Of a stretch of DNA of 28,958 nucleotides, positions 14,228 through 21,666 are shown one piece after another. The translations under genes were made by a program, and so were the position numbers. Source of the DNA: a virus. Below the pieces are notes generated by a model. It had not been told where the DNA came from. It saw only the letters and a list, made by a program, of their open reading frames with translations, and ran no database searches. The stretch spans positions 1 through 28,958 of the IMG/VR virus record IMGVR_UViG_3300012944_000048. One strand, 5' to 3'. Each line of letters opens with the position of its first letter. Position 1 is the stretch's first letter.

Positions 14228-14943
14228 TAGTAGGAGTCCGCGCTACCGATCGCTTGCGCCTGGCTCGCGGTCGGGTTGACTGGTGGAACGACCTTGGGCG
14301 AGGATCCCGCGCGCGATGGCGCGTCGCTGTCCGTCGTCGTCTTGGTCTTGGCGGACACGCCGAGGCTCGCGTTGAACGCCTCGAGGAAGAGGACCGCCCG
14401 CGGCGAGCTCACGAACTCGTCATCGCGCGACTCCGCGCGCCAGACCATGTAGTCCTCGATCACCGGCTTGTACACGTCGGCGATCGGGATCTGATCCGTC
14501 GTGATCGCCAGAGCCGTTGGACTCTTCGCCCATTGGCCGGTGAGGATTGTGGCCCCGGGCGCCTGCGGGTACACGTAGAAGGCCACCGGGTCGCGCGGAT
14601 GGCGCATCCAGTTCTGCGAGACGTCGGCGGTGTCGAGGTGCCAGTTGACGTTGAAGGAGTCGAAGTCGTCCGGGTCGGCTTCCTTCACCGCCCTGCCCCC
14701 CTTGACGCGGACGATCTGCATCAGGCGGATAGCGCCGGAGGGGAGCTTCTGGAACGTTTCGCCAGCGGTGAGAGGGATGTCGCCGAAGAACGAGAAAAGG
14801 TCTGGCCGGCGGAGCGCGACCTCGTAGAGGGCGTCGTTCGCGTAGTCGATCAGGTCGGCGTCGGCGTAGCGCAGCGCGGTGACGTCGGTGTCCTGGAGGA
14901 CGCCCCGCACGCCGGTCAAAAGCTGGCCTAGCGTGACAGCCAT
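14227..14943 (-). CDS. Neck/tail adaptor protein 1
   Basis: 238 residues. The segment LRYADADLIDYANDALYEVALRRPDLFS (24-51) is the typical adaptor helix pair of phage neck proteins (the family grouped with SU10-like adaptors). It is followed by a beta domain (ETFQKLPSGAIRLMQIVRVKGG; PVAFYVYPQAPGATILTGQWAKSP) and a helix-rich part (KPVIEDYMVWRAESRDDEF). The C-terminal 45 residues are Ser/Thr/Pro-rich and probably disordered. It would join the portal to the tail nozzle after DNA packaging. It follows the small head-associated gene after a six-base gap and is coupled to the second adaptor by TAATG. Confidence 0.7.
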   Translation of the reverse strand: MAVTLGQLLTGVRGVLQDTDVTALRYADADLIDYANDALYEVALRRPDLFSFFGDIPLTAGETFQKLPSGAIRLMQIVRVKGGRAVKEADPDDFDSFNVNWHLDTADVSQNWMRHPRDPVAFYVYPQAPGATILTGQWAKSPTALAITTDQIPIADVYKPVIEDYMVWRAESRDDEFVSSPRAVLFLEAFNASLGVSAKTKTTTDSDAPSRAGSSPKVVPPVNPTASQAQAIGSADSY

Positions 14944-14949
14944 GGCCGC

Positions 14950-15360
14950 TTACCCCGCTTGCTTTTGGGCGAGGCCCTTGAGGTAGTTTCGGACCTGCAC
15001 TTCGTCGTGCGTCGGGTCCAGCTTGACGTTCGCCTGCTTCGCGAAGGACTCGAGGCCCTTCATGTCGAGCTCGTCGAGGAACGCGAGCGGGTCCGCGTTC
15101 TTCTCCTCTTCGGCTACGGCTGGCGCCGAGGCGTCGGCGACGACCTGCGCGAGCAGAGCGCGGGACGCGTCGTCGTAGGGCTCGTAGGCCGAGTCGATCG
15201 CGAGCAACGTGCGGGCGTCGCCCTCGTCGGCCACGTCGGCGACGTGCTTGCTTGACGTCGCTGTCGGCTGGAAGTTGTACTCCCGGTAGTCAGGCTTCCC
15301 GGGGTAGGAGAACGTAACGAGCGACCCGCCGGGCCGCTCGTACTTGCATCGGATCAACAT
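14950..15360 (-). CDS. Small head-associated protein with HeH-like C-terminus
   Basis: 136 residues. The N-terminal half (MLIRCKYERPGGSLVTFSYPGKPDYREYNF) is beta-like and of unknown family. After an acidic Ala-rich linker (70-90), residues about 93-132 (DELDMKGLESFAKQANVKLD, then DEVQVRNYLKGLA) resemble a helix-extended-helix/SAP-like or Rho-N-like motif, which in other phage head proteins can bind nucleic acid or partner proteins. It lies between decoration protein and adaptor. SD AGGAG lies nine bases upstream of the ATG. The function is not established. Confidence 0.6.
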   Translation of the reverse strand: MLIRCKYERPGGSLVTFSYPGKPDYREYNFQPTATSSKHVADVADEGDARTLLAIDSAYEPYDDASRALLAQVVADASAPAVAEEEKNADPLAFLDELDMKGLESFAKQANVKLDPTHDEVQVRNYLKGLAQKQAG

Positions 15361-15386
15361 GCCAGACTCCTGTCAGGCGACGCTGC

Positions 15387-16058
15387 TTACGCGCCGAAAA
15401 CTTGGTTGCGGTAGCGCGCGGTGAGGCCCACGACGATGGAAATGCAGGTCCAGGTCAGGCCGTTGTCGGCCGTGGTCTGCGCGGTCGTGGTGTTCCACTC
15501 CGGCTGCGACGCGATCGGCGAGCTGACTGTGCCGCCGCCGCCCGTGACCTTGAACATGGAGCCGTTGGCCAGGGTGATGGTGTCGCCGGTCTGGTACACG
15601 GTGCTCGGCTGCCAGGCGCCCTTCAGGGCTCCCGAGGCGGTCGGTGTGGTTGCCGTTGCCGGGCCGGTTTGCGCCAGGACCAGGAGGAATCGGTCGTAGG
15701 GCTTCGAGGTCAGGCGCGGTGTGTCCACGCCGGTCGGGCGGAACTCGCCGCCGGCCTTCGACTGCGCGCCGGTCGTCGCCAGAAGGACCGGTCCGAGAAG
15801 TGCCGTTCCGGCTGCGTTCGCGATGCCCACCTGGAGCACGGCGGTAGGAGCCGCGTTCGAGTCCAGCGAGTCCAGGTCGAGGATCAGGTCCTCGAGCACC
15901 GTGTTCGCCGGCAGCTTGACCATCTGGAAGGTGTCGTTCAGCACCAGGGCGCCCACGAGGGCGATAGGCGCGCGAACCGACACTGCTTGACCGGCCTGTG
16001 AAAGGCTGACCGGCGGACGTGCCCCTTGGGATTGGGGGCTCTTGTAGGCTGTGGACAT
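15387..16058 (-). CDS. Capsid decoration-type protein with an inserted carbohydrate-binding-like domain
   Basis: 223 residues, directly downstream of the major capsid gene. Residues about 27-130 and 208-223 form a beta-rich head-surface type fold (PIALVGALVLNDTFQMVKLPANTVLEDLILD; VVGLTARYRNQVFGA). Between them (about 147-207) lies a compact module GAWQPSTVYQTGDTITLANG ... PEWNTTTAQTTADNGLTWTCI. The pattern W-x-x-x-x-x-Y-x-x-G-D-x-v ... P-x-W ... D-x-G-x-x-W is typical of the small CBM5/12-like domains found on many phage head and tail proteins. The host protein reads well without the module, so it looks like an insertion. SD AGGAGAAAGCAAC precedes the ATG. Confidence 0.7.
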   Translation of the reverse strand: MSTAYKSPQSQGARPPVSLSQAGQAVSVRAPIALVGALVLNDTFQMVKLPANTVLEDLILDLDSLDSNAAPTAVLQVGIANAAGTALLGPVLLATTGAQSKAGGEFRPTGVDTPRLTSKPYDRFLLVLAQTGPATATTPTASGALKGAWQPSTVYQTGDTITLANGSMFKVTGGGGTVSSPIASQPEWNTTTAQTTADNGLTWTCISIVVGLTARYRNQVFGA

Positions 16059-16103
16059 GTTGCTTTCTCCTGAAAAATGGTCTCGTCGTCGCTACGGCTC
16101 GGA

Positions 16104-17228
16104 TTACGGAGCCACCGCGGCCACGTCGTTCGCGATCACGCCGAAGTCGTTCTGGCCGTTCGCGGTCGTGAACGTGCACTTCTTGATGCCGAAGATCGTG
16201 TTGGTGCTGATCACGATTTCGTTCCCGTTGTCACGGGTCTCCTCGTGCCAGTCGAACCGCAGGCCGGTGCCCGGCGAGCCGAAGGCGCACACTGCCGCCT
16301 GCGAGCCGAGGAAGAGGCCACGCACGGCGGAGACGTTTGCGCCCGCGCCGTAGTTGTTGAACTGGATGAGCGCCTTGTGGCTCTGGAGCACGACGTTGTT
16401 GTACATGCCCAGGGCGCCGTTGAAGATCGGGTTCTTGCGACCCTCGGCAGCAGCCGCAGCCTTCTGGATGTCGAGCCACTGGCCGGCGGAGCTGTTCGTC
16501 CGCAGGTCGAACTCCATCCAGGGGTTCATCAGGTAGACGAAGTGGTCCTCGCCGTCGATCTTGATCGGCTGGATCTGCGGGATCTGCGTGGTGCCCCCGC
16601 CCATCATGTAGGCAGTTGCGAGCAGCCGGTCGATGACCGTCAGGTTCAGCTTGTCGGCCGCGACCATCGCGTTCGCCGCGGTTGGTGCGCCGGCGGCGTT
16701 GTACTGTTTCAGGTGGTTCGTGTCGGGCGACGTCAGCGGGTTGTTTGCGAACCCGGTGTAGGTCGTCGCGAACACGTAGTCGGTGTTGACTCCGCGCGCG
16801 CCCGAGAGGTACATGAAAAACAGTTCGTCGAACACCCGCGCCCACCAGTCGGCCTGGCGCTTCTTGCTGATCTGCCGGATGTCGTGGAGCGTGCGCTTGC
16901 GCGTCATACGGCCACCGCCGTTGACACCGCCGCGCATTTGGTCCACGTACACGTTGTCCGTGTAGAACTTCAGGTCCTCTTCGAGACCTTCGAGGGTGTT
17001 GTCGCCCTCGACTGGCTGCATCGCCAGCTGCATGTTCAGGTCGTACACGATCTGCTCGCCAGCGTCCGACTCGAGGTCGGTGAGCATGTGGACAGGCGCC
17101 GACGCGTCCGCGCCGTAGCCCATCATCTTCTTGTTGAAGTAGCTGGTGCGGCCGATGTCCACGGCGAGCGCCGCGGAATACTTCTTGACCGCTTTCGGAT
17201 CGTTGAGGCCGACGATTGTCTTTGACAC
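16104..17228 (-). CDS. Major capsid protein, N4-gp56 family
   Basis: 374 residues from a GTG at 17228 (VSKTIVGLND), preceded by CAAGGAGACGCAC and two more bases; an upstream ATG at 17264 would lie before this ribosome-binding site and is unlikely. The sequence fits the N4-gp56-type HK97-fold capsid family: YNKK-like SYFNKKMMG, then DLESDAGEQIVYDLNMQL (helix and P-loop region), GGRMTRKRTLHDIRQISKKRQADWWARVFDELFFMYLSG, and VYLMNPWMEFDLR. The C-terminus is ALGMYNNVVLQSH followed by strand-rich FFG-type repeats. It forms the icosahedral shell over the scaffold encoded upstream. A stable hairpin sits in its 119-base leader. Confidence 0.92.
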   Translation of the reverse strand: MSKTIVGLNDPKAVKKYSAALAVDIGRTSYFNKKMMGYGADASAPVHMLTDLESDAGEQIVYDLNMQLAMQPVEGDNTLEGLEEDLKFYTDNVYVDQMRGGVNGGGRMTRKRTLHDIRQISKKRQADWWARVFDELFFMYLSGARGVNTDYVFATTYTGFANNPLTSPDTNHLKQYNAAGAPTAANAMVAADKLNLTVIDRLLATAYMMGGGTTQIPQIQPIKIDGEDHFVYLMNPWMEFDLRTNSSAGQWLDIQKAAAAAEGRKNPIFNGALGMYNNVVLQSHKALIQFNNYGAGANVSAVRGLFLGSQAAVCAFGSPGTGLRFDWHEETRDNGNEIVISTNTIFGIKKCTFTTANGQNDFGVIANDVAAVAP

Positions 17229-17243
17229 GGGTGCGTCTCCTTG
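17229..17243 (-). promoter_or_regulatory. Ribosome-binding cassette deciding the GTG start of the capsid gene
   Basis: CAAGGAGACGCAC lies just before GTG at 17228. It supports initiation at GTG and rejects the longer frame from 17264. The CAAGGA core equals the C-A-R-G-G-A core of known CsrA sites, of possible interest because a CsrA-like peptide is encoded immediately upstream. Confidence 0.75.
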
Positions 17244-17290
17244 AATTTTCCAAGGTGGTCGCACTCATGCGCTTCCGATCCTTGCTGCGT

Positions 17291-17310
17291 GGCGCCCTTT
17301 CGAGAGCGCC
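17291..17310 (-). other. RNA hairpin in the capsid gene leader
   Basis: Minus strand GGCGCTCT-CGAA-AGGGCGCC: an eight-base-pair stem with one wobble and a CGAA tetraloop, about 60 bases before the capsid GTG. No T-tract follows, so it is not a terminator. It could stabilise or mark processing of the abundant capsid mRNA. Confidence 0.5.
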
Positions 17311-17347
17311 GGTTACCATTGAAGCCTACCCTAACGGGCAGAGTTCC

Positions 17348-17536
17348 CTAAATCTTGCTGCGGTCCTGCTTGTTCGGCGGAGTCAGCTTCACGCTATGCG
17401 GCGCCGTCACTACGATTCGAGCTCCAGAACCCCCACGCTTTTTCCCGAGCGCGATGTGAATCTCGCACCCTTCGGAAGATGGCGGGACCGTCGCGACGAC
17501 GGCCTCGCCAACCTTCAGGTCGCAGGACATGCCCAT
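17348..17536 (-). CDS. CsrA-like small protein
   Basis: 62 residues, the length of CsrA/RsmA (about 61). LKVGEAVV (7-14) matches the first CsrA strand (R-x-VGE), and ARIVVTAPHSVKL (39-51) matches the conserved V-R-I-G-x-x-AP-x-x-V strand. The loop between strands carries a small insertion. The usual H-R-E-E-I end, with the arginine that contacts RNA, is replaced by LTPPNKQDRSKI, and the first-strand leucine/arginine positions also differ, so RNA binding may be altered. The gene starts four bases after the scaffold stop, has no obvious SD, and is probably read by coupling. A phage head protein with accidental similarity is the alternative. Confidence 0.5.
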   Translation of the reverse strand: MGMSCDLKVGEAVVATVPPSSEGCEIHIALGKKRGGSGARIVVTAPHSVKLTPPNKQDRSKI

Positions 17537-17540
17537 GGCA

Positions 17541-18542
17541 CTATTGCGCCAGGTACCGCGCGCGCTGATCTGCTGTCAGGCGCGCGATGGCATTTTCGTA
17601 CTCCATGCCCTCGAGCTCGTCGATCTTCGCGAACTCGTTCTTCGTGTCGATGTTGTCCGCAGCCGCCGGCTTGCCAGCCAGCGTCTCGGGAAGATCCACG
17701 CTCGCGATCTGCGGCGCGGGCTTGCCGGGCTTCGCCTCGGTCGCGTTTGCCACTGGCGCTCCGATGCCGAACAGCTTGCGCACTTCGCGGCCGGCGGCGT
17801 TCAAGAACTGCATGTCGCCGTAGTCCTTGAACTGCGGGTCGGAGTACATCGTCTCGAGCTGCGCCTGCATTGCGGCCCACACGCGCGGGTCATCGCGGAT
17901 GATCTCGTTCCCTGGCGTCCTGAAGAACGATTCCTGGCGCGCGGCCCACGCTGCCTCCTCGTTCGCCACGGTGTTCTGCTGAGCCATGTCGCTCTGGAGT
18001 TTCGAGCGCGACAGCTTGTCGTTCTCGATCATGAACTCCGCGGTCTTGACCTCGCCGTCCTCGAAGCGCTTGGCGAGCGCAGCTTGCGCTGCGGCGTGCT
18101 CTTCGTCGGTGACCGTCTTGGCGCTCACCTTCGCGAGCGTGGGGTTCGGGTCCTGTGCATCCGGAATCCCGTCGTCGGCGCCTTGCGCCGGCGCAACAGC
18201 AGCGGGCTTCGCAGCCTCTCCTGGTTTCGCCGCAGCGGCGGCTTCGGCGGCCTTTGCAGCGTCCGCAGCCTTCGCGGCCTCTGCCGCCTTCGCTGCGTCC
18301 GCCGCTTTCGCCGCCTCCGCGGCTTCGGCCGTCTCTTTCGCGCGCGCTGCTTCAGCAGCAGCTTTCAGGTCCGTGTCTACGAACTCGGACGGCCCTTTGT
18401 CGTCCAGCTCGGCGCCGATCGCTTCGCGCTCGGCCGGGCTCATCATAGCGAGTTCCGCCTCGGTGTAACCGGCCGGTGCCTCGACAACGGTTTCGTTCTC
18501 TTCTTCCTGCGCAGCTTTCGCCGCGGCTCCTGTCGCGCTCAT
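17541..18542 (-). CDS. Scaffolding protein
   Basis: 333 residues, acidic and almost wholly helical. Residues about 60-115 are an Ala-rich repeat of the units AAKAAEAAKAADAAK. About 140-215 are charged helices (DEEHAAAQAALAKRFEDGEVK; NDKLSRSKLQSDMAQQNTVANEE), and the C-terminus is small and charged (ELEGMEYENAIARLTADQRARYLAQ), suitable for binding the inside of the capsid shell. Place (between portal and capsid genes), composition and length match podovirus scaffolds, which are removed before or during packaging. SD GAGGAC precedes the ATG. The nearby Ntn hydrolase might process it, but no cut site can be seen. Confidence 0.8.
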   Translation of the reverse strand: MSATGAAAKAAQEEENETVVEAPAGYTEAELAMMSPAEREAIGAELDDKGPSEFVDTDLKAAAEAARAKETAEAAEAAKAADAAKAAEAAKAADAAKAAEAAAAAKPGEAAKPAAVAPAQGADDGIPDAQDPNPTLAKVSAKTVTDEEHAAAQAALAKRFEDGEVKTAEFMIENDKLSRSKLQSDMAQQNTVANEEAAWAARQESFFRTPGNEIIRDDPRVWAAMQAQLETMYSDPQFKDYGDMQFLNAAGREVRKLFGIGAPVANATEAKPGKPAPQIASVDLPETLAGKPAAADNIDTKNEFAKIDELEGMEYENAIARLTADQRARYLAQ

Positions 18543-18558
18543 GTGCTTGTCCTCATGG

Positions 18559-18975
18559 TCAATAATCGTCCTCGATTAAACGAAGAACCAGGGCTACCAG
18601 TTCGTCATCGTCAAGTTCCATTGATACAGGATCATCCAAAGTGACGGAAATCCCAGGGAACTCGACCTGCACGCGCCCCGGCGCGATGTGCCGCACGACG
18701 CCAGAGGGCAAAAACTCGCGCTTTTTGCGCTGTTTCTTGCGCTTTCCAGGCGTCCCGCCGCCAGTTGGCCCGGGCGGCAGCTGAAACACCGACGGTGGCG
18801 GCGTGACGTCGATCGGGAGCGCGCCGTCGCCCTGCGGGCTGAAATAGCGCGGCCCGTAGTAGAACTCGGCGAAAAACCGGTGGCCGAAGTAGCCGCCACC
18901 GGTCGCATCCTGGCCGACGCCGCCGAAGTAGCGCGGCCCGTAGTAGACCGCGCCGAAAAAGGCGCGCCCGAACAC
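18559..18975 (-). CDS. Small virion protein with aromatic tandem repeats
   Basis: 138 residues. The N-terminal 45 residues hold two copies of FxxxYYGPRYF separated by GGGYFGHRFF; at DNA level a 19-base direct repeat underlies them (18845-18863 and 18929-18947). Next comes a Pro/Gly linker and the very basic patch GKRKKQRKKR (about 77-86), then a small beta-like domain ending in acidic MELDDDELVALVLRLIEDDY. Aromatic-Gly repeats of this sort occur in phage head and tail accessory proteins. No family can be named. It starts two bases after the stop of the upstream virion gene. Confidence 0.6.
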   Translation of the reverse strand: MFGRAFFGAVYYGPRYFGGVGQDATGGGYFGHRFFAEFYYGPRYFSPQGDGALPIDVTPPPSVFQLPPGPTGGGTPGKRKKQRKKREFLPSGVVRHIAPGRVQVEFPGISVTLDDPVSMELDDDELVALVLRLIEDDY

Positions 18976-18976
18976 G

Positions 18977-20563
18977 TTACGTCACGTCTGTAGTGACCGC
19001 GGAGCGGTTTCCGCTAGCGTCCACGGTCGCGGTGATGCGGTTCTTCGTGTCCGCGAGGTCGCGGAAGTGGACCGTGGTGGTCGCCATGCCGTCAGCCTTA
19101 CCGGCGAGGGCGGAATTCCACAGGCGCGCGGCCTGACGCGCGGTGAACGTGCCATCCACCACCTCGTCCCAAACGGCGTGGACCGCTCCGACGGTGAGCG
19201 CCATGGCATCGCCGGTCGCAGCCGGTGCCGCAGGCAGATTCGTGGTCTTGGAGTTGATTGCCGCGATGTCCGCCGCCAGCGAGGCGCCAGCCGGCGCTCC
19301 GAGACGGGTGTAGATAGCGCCCGCGCCCGTGTTCACGTCCGTCAGAATGGTGCCCGTGTCGGACTTGATCGCCGCGATGTCTGCGGAGACCGAAGCTCCC
19401 GCCGGCGCGCCCAGGCGAACGAAGGCATCGCCGGTGATGAAGTCGGTAAGGCGCTTGCCGATGCTGCCTGCGGTCGTCAGCGCGCTGGTCAGCGCGTCCC
19501 AAATGGCTTGGACACCGGCACCAGACAGAGCGTAGCCGGTCTTGTCGTTGTTCGTCCCTACCGTGACCGCTCCTCCCGAAAGCGTAATCGACGCGGACGC
19601 CAGGCGAGAGCTCACCGTGGCGTTGAGGTTGTTGCCGACGATGTTTCCTGCCGAGCCAGCACCGTATGCTCCAGGGAGCGCGGTCAACCATGGGTCGCCA
19701 GCGGACCCGGCGCCGTTCAGCGCCGCGCCGGTCGTCCCTGCGGTCAGGTGACCCGAGAGAACAGCGTCCCAAACGGCGTTGGTCACTGCCGCGGACGTGA
19801 GGTCGTTGAAGCCGGTGATGTTCGTGGTCTTGGCCAGCACCAGCGGGGTCGAGGTGGCGTTGAAGTCCTGCCCCGAGCCTGCCTTCACGAGGGTCAGGCC
19901 GTTCCCGTTGCCGCTCCCGTTGACCTTCATCCCGTCGTTGCCGGACACCGTGGTCGTGCCGCCCGCGGTGATGTTCGCACCCTCGGCAGCTCCGTTCGTG
20001 GTCGCCGCGCCGGCGCCGCCGGTCGCTTTGATCGCCGCGGCAGCGGTACCGCCGCCCGTGGTTGAGGCTGCTCCGCCAGCCAGCGTCAGCGCCGCGGTCG
20101 CTGCCGCAGCTCCAGCTGCGGCCGTGCCGTTGATGGTGACCGCCGCGTTCGTTCCGGCGATGAACACCCCGCCGGCTGCGCCCGGGGTCGCGTTCGGCAG
20201 CGCCGTGAGGCCCGCGCGCACGCTGTCCGAGAGGTCAACTGCGTGCTCGGCGCTCGCGTTGCCGTAGGTCTCGATGATGAACATCTGGTCCTCGACCGCC
20301 TTCGTCGCGGAATCGACCACCGTGATCATGACCTGTGCGGCCTGCATTTCGGTCGCGGTAAGGCTGAAGTCCCACATCGCGCCATTACCCATAGTAATAG
20401 CGGTCGGCAGGTTGGTGACGTTCGCAGCGGCGCCGCCGTCCTTGGAGATCTTCACGTCGCCAGCGGCCGGCGTCCAGTCCGCGCTCACGGCGAAGTCCAC
20501 CACCGCGCGCTTGATGACCGGTACATAGATATGGCGTGCGACGCCGTATTTGGAAAGGAACAT
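18977..20563 (-). CDS. Virion appendage protein with repeated modules (head- or collar-fibre-like)
   Basis: 528 residues. Residues 1-110 form a beta domain (VVDFAVSADWTPAAGDVKIS; MQAAQVMITVVDSATKAVEDQMFI) often found at the start of phage collar/appendage proteins. About 145-240 are Gly/Ala/Thr-rich with a regular spacing of hydrophobic residues, perhaps a beta-helix (ALTLAGGAAST; AIKATGGAGAAT; GLTLVKAG). Three repeats follow of VWDAVLSGHLTAGTTGAAL type (also IWDALTSAL and VWDEVVDGTF) and two copies of RLGAPAGAS-SADIAAI. The C-terminus is HFRDLADTKNRITATVDASGN. A surface fibre or collar role is inferred from these repeats; its place between portal and scaffold is unusual for a tail part. Confidence 0.6.
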   Translation of the reverse strand: MFLSKYGVARHIYVPVIKRAVVDFAVSADWTPAAGDVKISKDGGAAANVTNLPTAITMGNGAMWDFSLTATEMQAAQVMITVVDSATKAVEDQMFIIETYGNASAEHAVDLSDSVRAGLTALPNATPGAAGGVFIAGTNAAVTINGTAAAGAAAATAALTLAGGAASTTGGGTAAAAIKATGGAGAATTNGAAEGANITAGGTTTVSGNDGMKVNGSGNGNGLTLVKAGSGQDFNATSTPLVLAKTTNITGFNDLTSAAVTNAVWDAVLSGHLTAGTTGAALNGAGSAGDPWLTALPGAYGAGSAGNIVGNNLNATVSSRLASASITLSGGAVTVGTNNDKTGYALSGAGVQAIWDALTSALTTAGSIGKRLTDFITGDAFVRLGAPAGASVSADIAAIKSDTGTILTDVNTGAGAIYTRLGAPAGASLAADIAAINSKTTNLPAAPAATGDAMALTVGAVHAVWDEVVDGTFTARQAARLWNSALAGKADGMATTTVHFRDLADTKNRITATVDASGNRSAVTTDVT

Positions 20564-20564
20564 G

Positions 20565-21287
20565 TCAGTGCCTCATGTGCGAAAGGACGCCGCGACACAC
20601 GCCGCGAACGTTGCGCTCGAGCTCCGGGTACGTGATGGTGGGACCGCCGCCCGAGCCGGCTTCCTTGTACGTGGCAATGAACGCGATGGAGTCGGTAACG
20701 CTTCCGGTAACGGTGATGCTCGTTGCCGTAGTGAGCGTGGACGTCACCAGGCGAGTGCCCATGGCGCCCGTCATGAAGTTAGCTCCGTCCTGCTGCTCGC
20801 GCTGGAGCGTGAACGTGTTGCCGAACGTGTGCACGATCGTTCCGCTGGAATCCTCGCAGCTGAAACCGATCAGAAGCTCGTTGGTGACCGTGGTCGTGAT
20901 GCTCGGCGACGTGTACGGACTCGTCGAGTCCACGTTGCCGCCGCTTTGGTCCAGCGGAGCTGTCGTGTCCGCGCCGGTGATCTCGACACCGAAGATCGTC
21001 GCGTAGGTGGCGGAGCTAAGGTTGATGGTCTGCGTGTGGCTCGCCCCGCCCGTCCCGTTGATCTTCTGGTCCTGCCTGCCGTCGGAGCCCGCTCCCGATG
21101 TCTGCGTCGTCCCGATCTGCGCGTAGGTGTTCCCTTTGGCGTCGCTCCAGCTCGAGAACTTGCCGGTGCCGAAGGCACCGCCCAACCAGAACGTGCTTCC
21201 GCTAACCTGAGTCGTGACTCCGGGAGTCGTTACGAAAGTAGCGGAGCCAGTCGAGGCAGTTGCCGTCGAGCCGATCGCGATGGCCAT
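20565..21287 (-). CDS. Beta-rich virion protein, probable appendage or decoration component
   Basis: 240 residues, rich in Thr, Ser and Gly with alternating hydrophobic strands (TFVTTPGVTTQVSGSTFWLGG; TSITVTGSVTDSIAFIATYKE). The segment SSWSDAKGNTYAQIG with later FGVEITGAD and NELLIGFSCED follows the S-D-x-x-G-N-x-Y jelly-roll-like pattern common in phage surface proteins. The last 20 residues (ELERNVRGVCRGVLSHMRH) are an unusually basic tail. It lies one base before the start of the 528-residue appendage gene and one base after a further virion gene, so the three probably form one unit. No named family. Confidence 0.55.
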   Translation of the reverse strand: MAIAIGSTATASTGSATFVTTPGVTTQVSGSTFWLGGAFGTGKFSSWSDAKGNTYAQIGTTQTSGAGSDGRQDQKINGTGGASHTQTINLSSATYATIFGVEITGADTTAPLDQSGGNVDSTSPYTSPSITTTVTNELLIGFSCEDSSGTIVHTFGNTFTLQREQQDGANFMTGAMGTRLVTSTLTTATSITVTGSVTDSIAFIATYKEAGSGGGPTITYPELERNVRGVCRGVLSHMRH

Positions 21288-21288
21288 G

Positions 21289-21666
21289 TCACACCAGCGT
21301 CAGCGTGCCGCTCGCGATCTGGAGCGGTTGCGGATTGTCGAAACGAACCTTGAACAGAGCACCCTGCGGAACGAACGGCGTGCCGTCGCCCGTCTGTACG
21401 GACGCCTTGAAGAACCAGTTGCGCGTCGGGTTCCCGGCCTTGTCGAACAGGCCGGGGCCGATCCCCGCCGCGCCGAATTGGTCGAAGGTGGCTCCGCCGT
21501 CGCGGCTGATCCACTGCGAGAACACGAAAGTCGCGTTCGCCGGGAACGCGGAGAACGTGACCTGGAGCCCGAGCTCGCTGAAGGCGACCGGAGCCTGGCG
21601 CGCAGGGGTCTCGAAGCTCCCGACGGGGATGCTGGTCTGCGGGATCTGGAAGGAGTTGGCGGCCAT
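21289..21666 (-). CDS. Small beta-rich virion protein next to the portal
   Basis: 125 residues. Strand-rich with FELGL-like segments (FSELGLQVTFSAFPANATFVFSQWISRDGGATF) and a C-terminal region KVRFDNPQPLQIASGTLTLV. The Ig-like spacing suggests a capsid or portal-proximal accessory protein. Its ATG shares a base with the portal stop (TAATG at 21664-21668), so its translation is tied to that of the portal. Function not recognised. Confidence 0.6.
   Translation of the reverse strand: MAANSFQIPQTSIPVGSFETPARQAPVAFSELGLQVTFSAFPANATFVFSQWISRDGGATFDQFGAAGIGPGLFDKAGNPTRNWFFKASVQTGDGTPFVPQGALFKVRFDNPQPLQIASGTLTLV

Noticed and set aside
17291-17310. Hairpin upstream of the capsid gene as an intrinsic terminator
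   Set aside because: No T-tract follows on either strand, so it is listed as a leader hairpin only.
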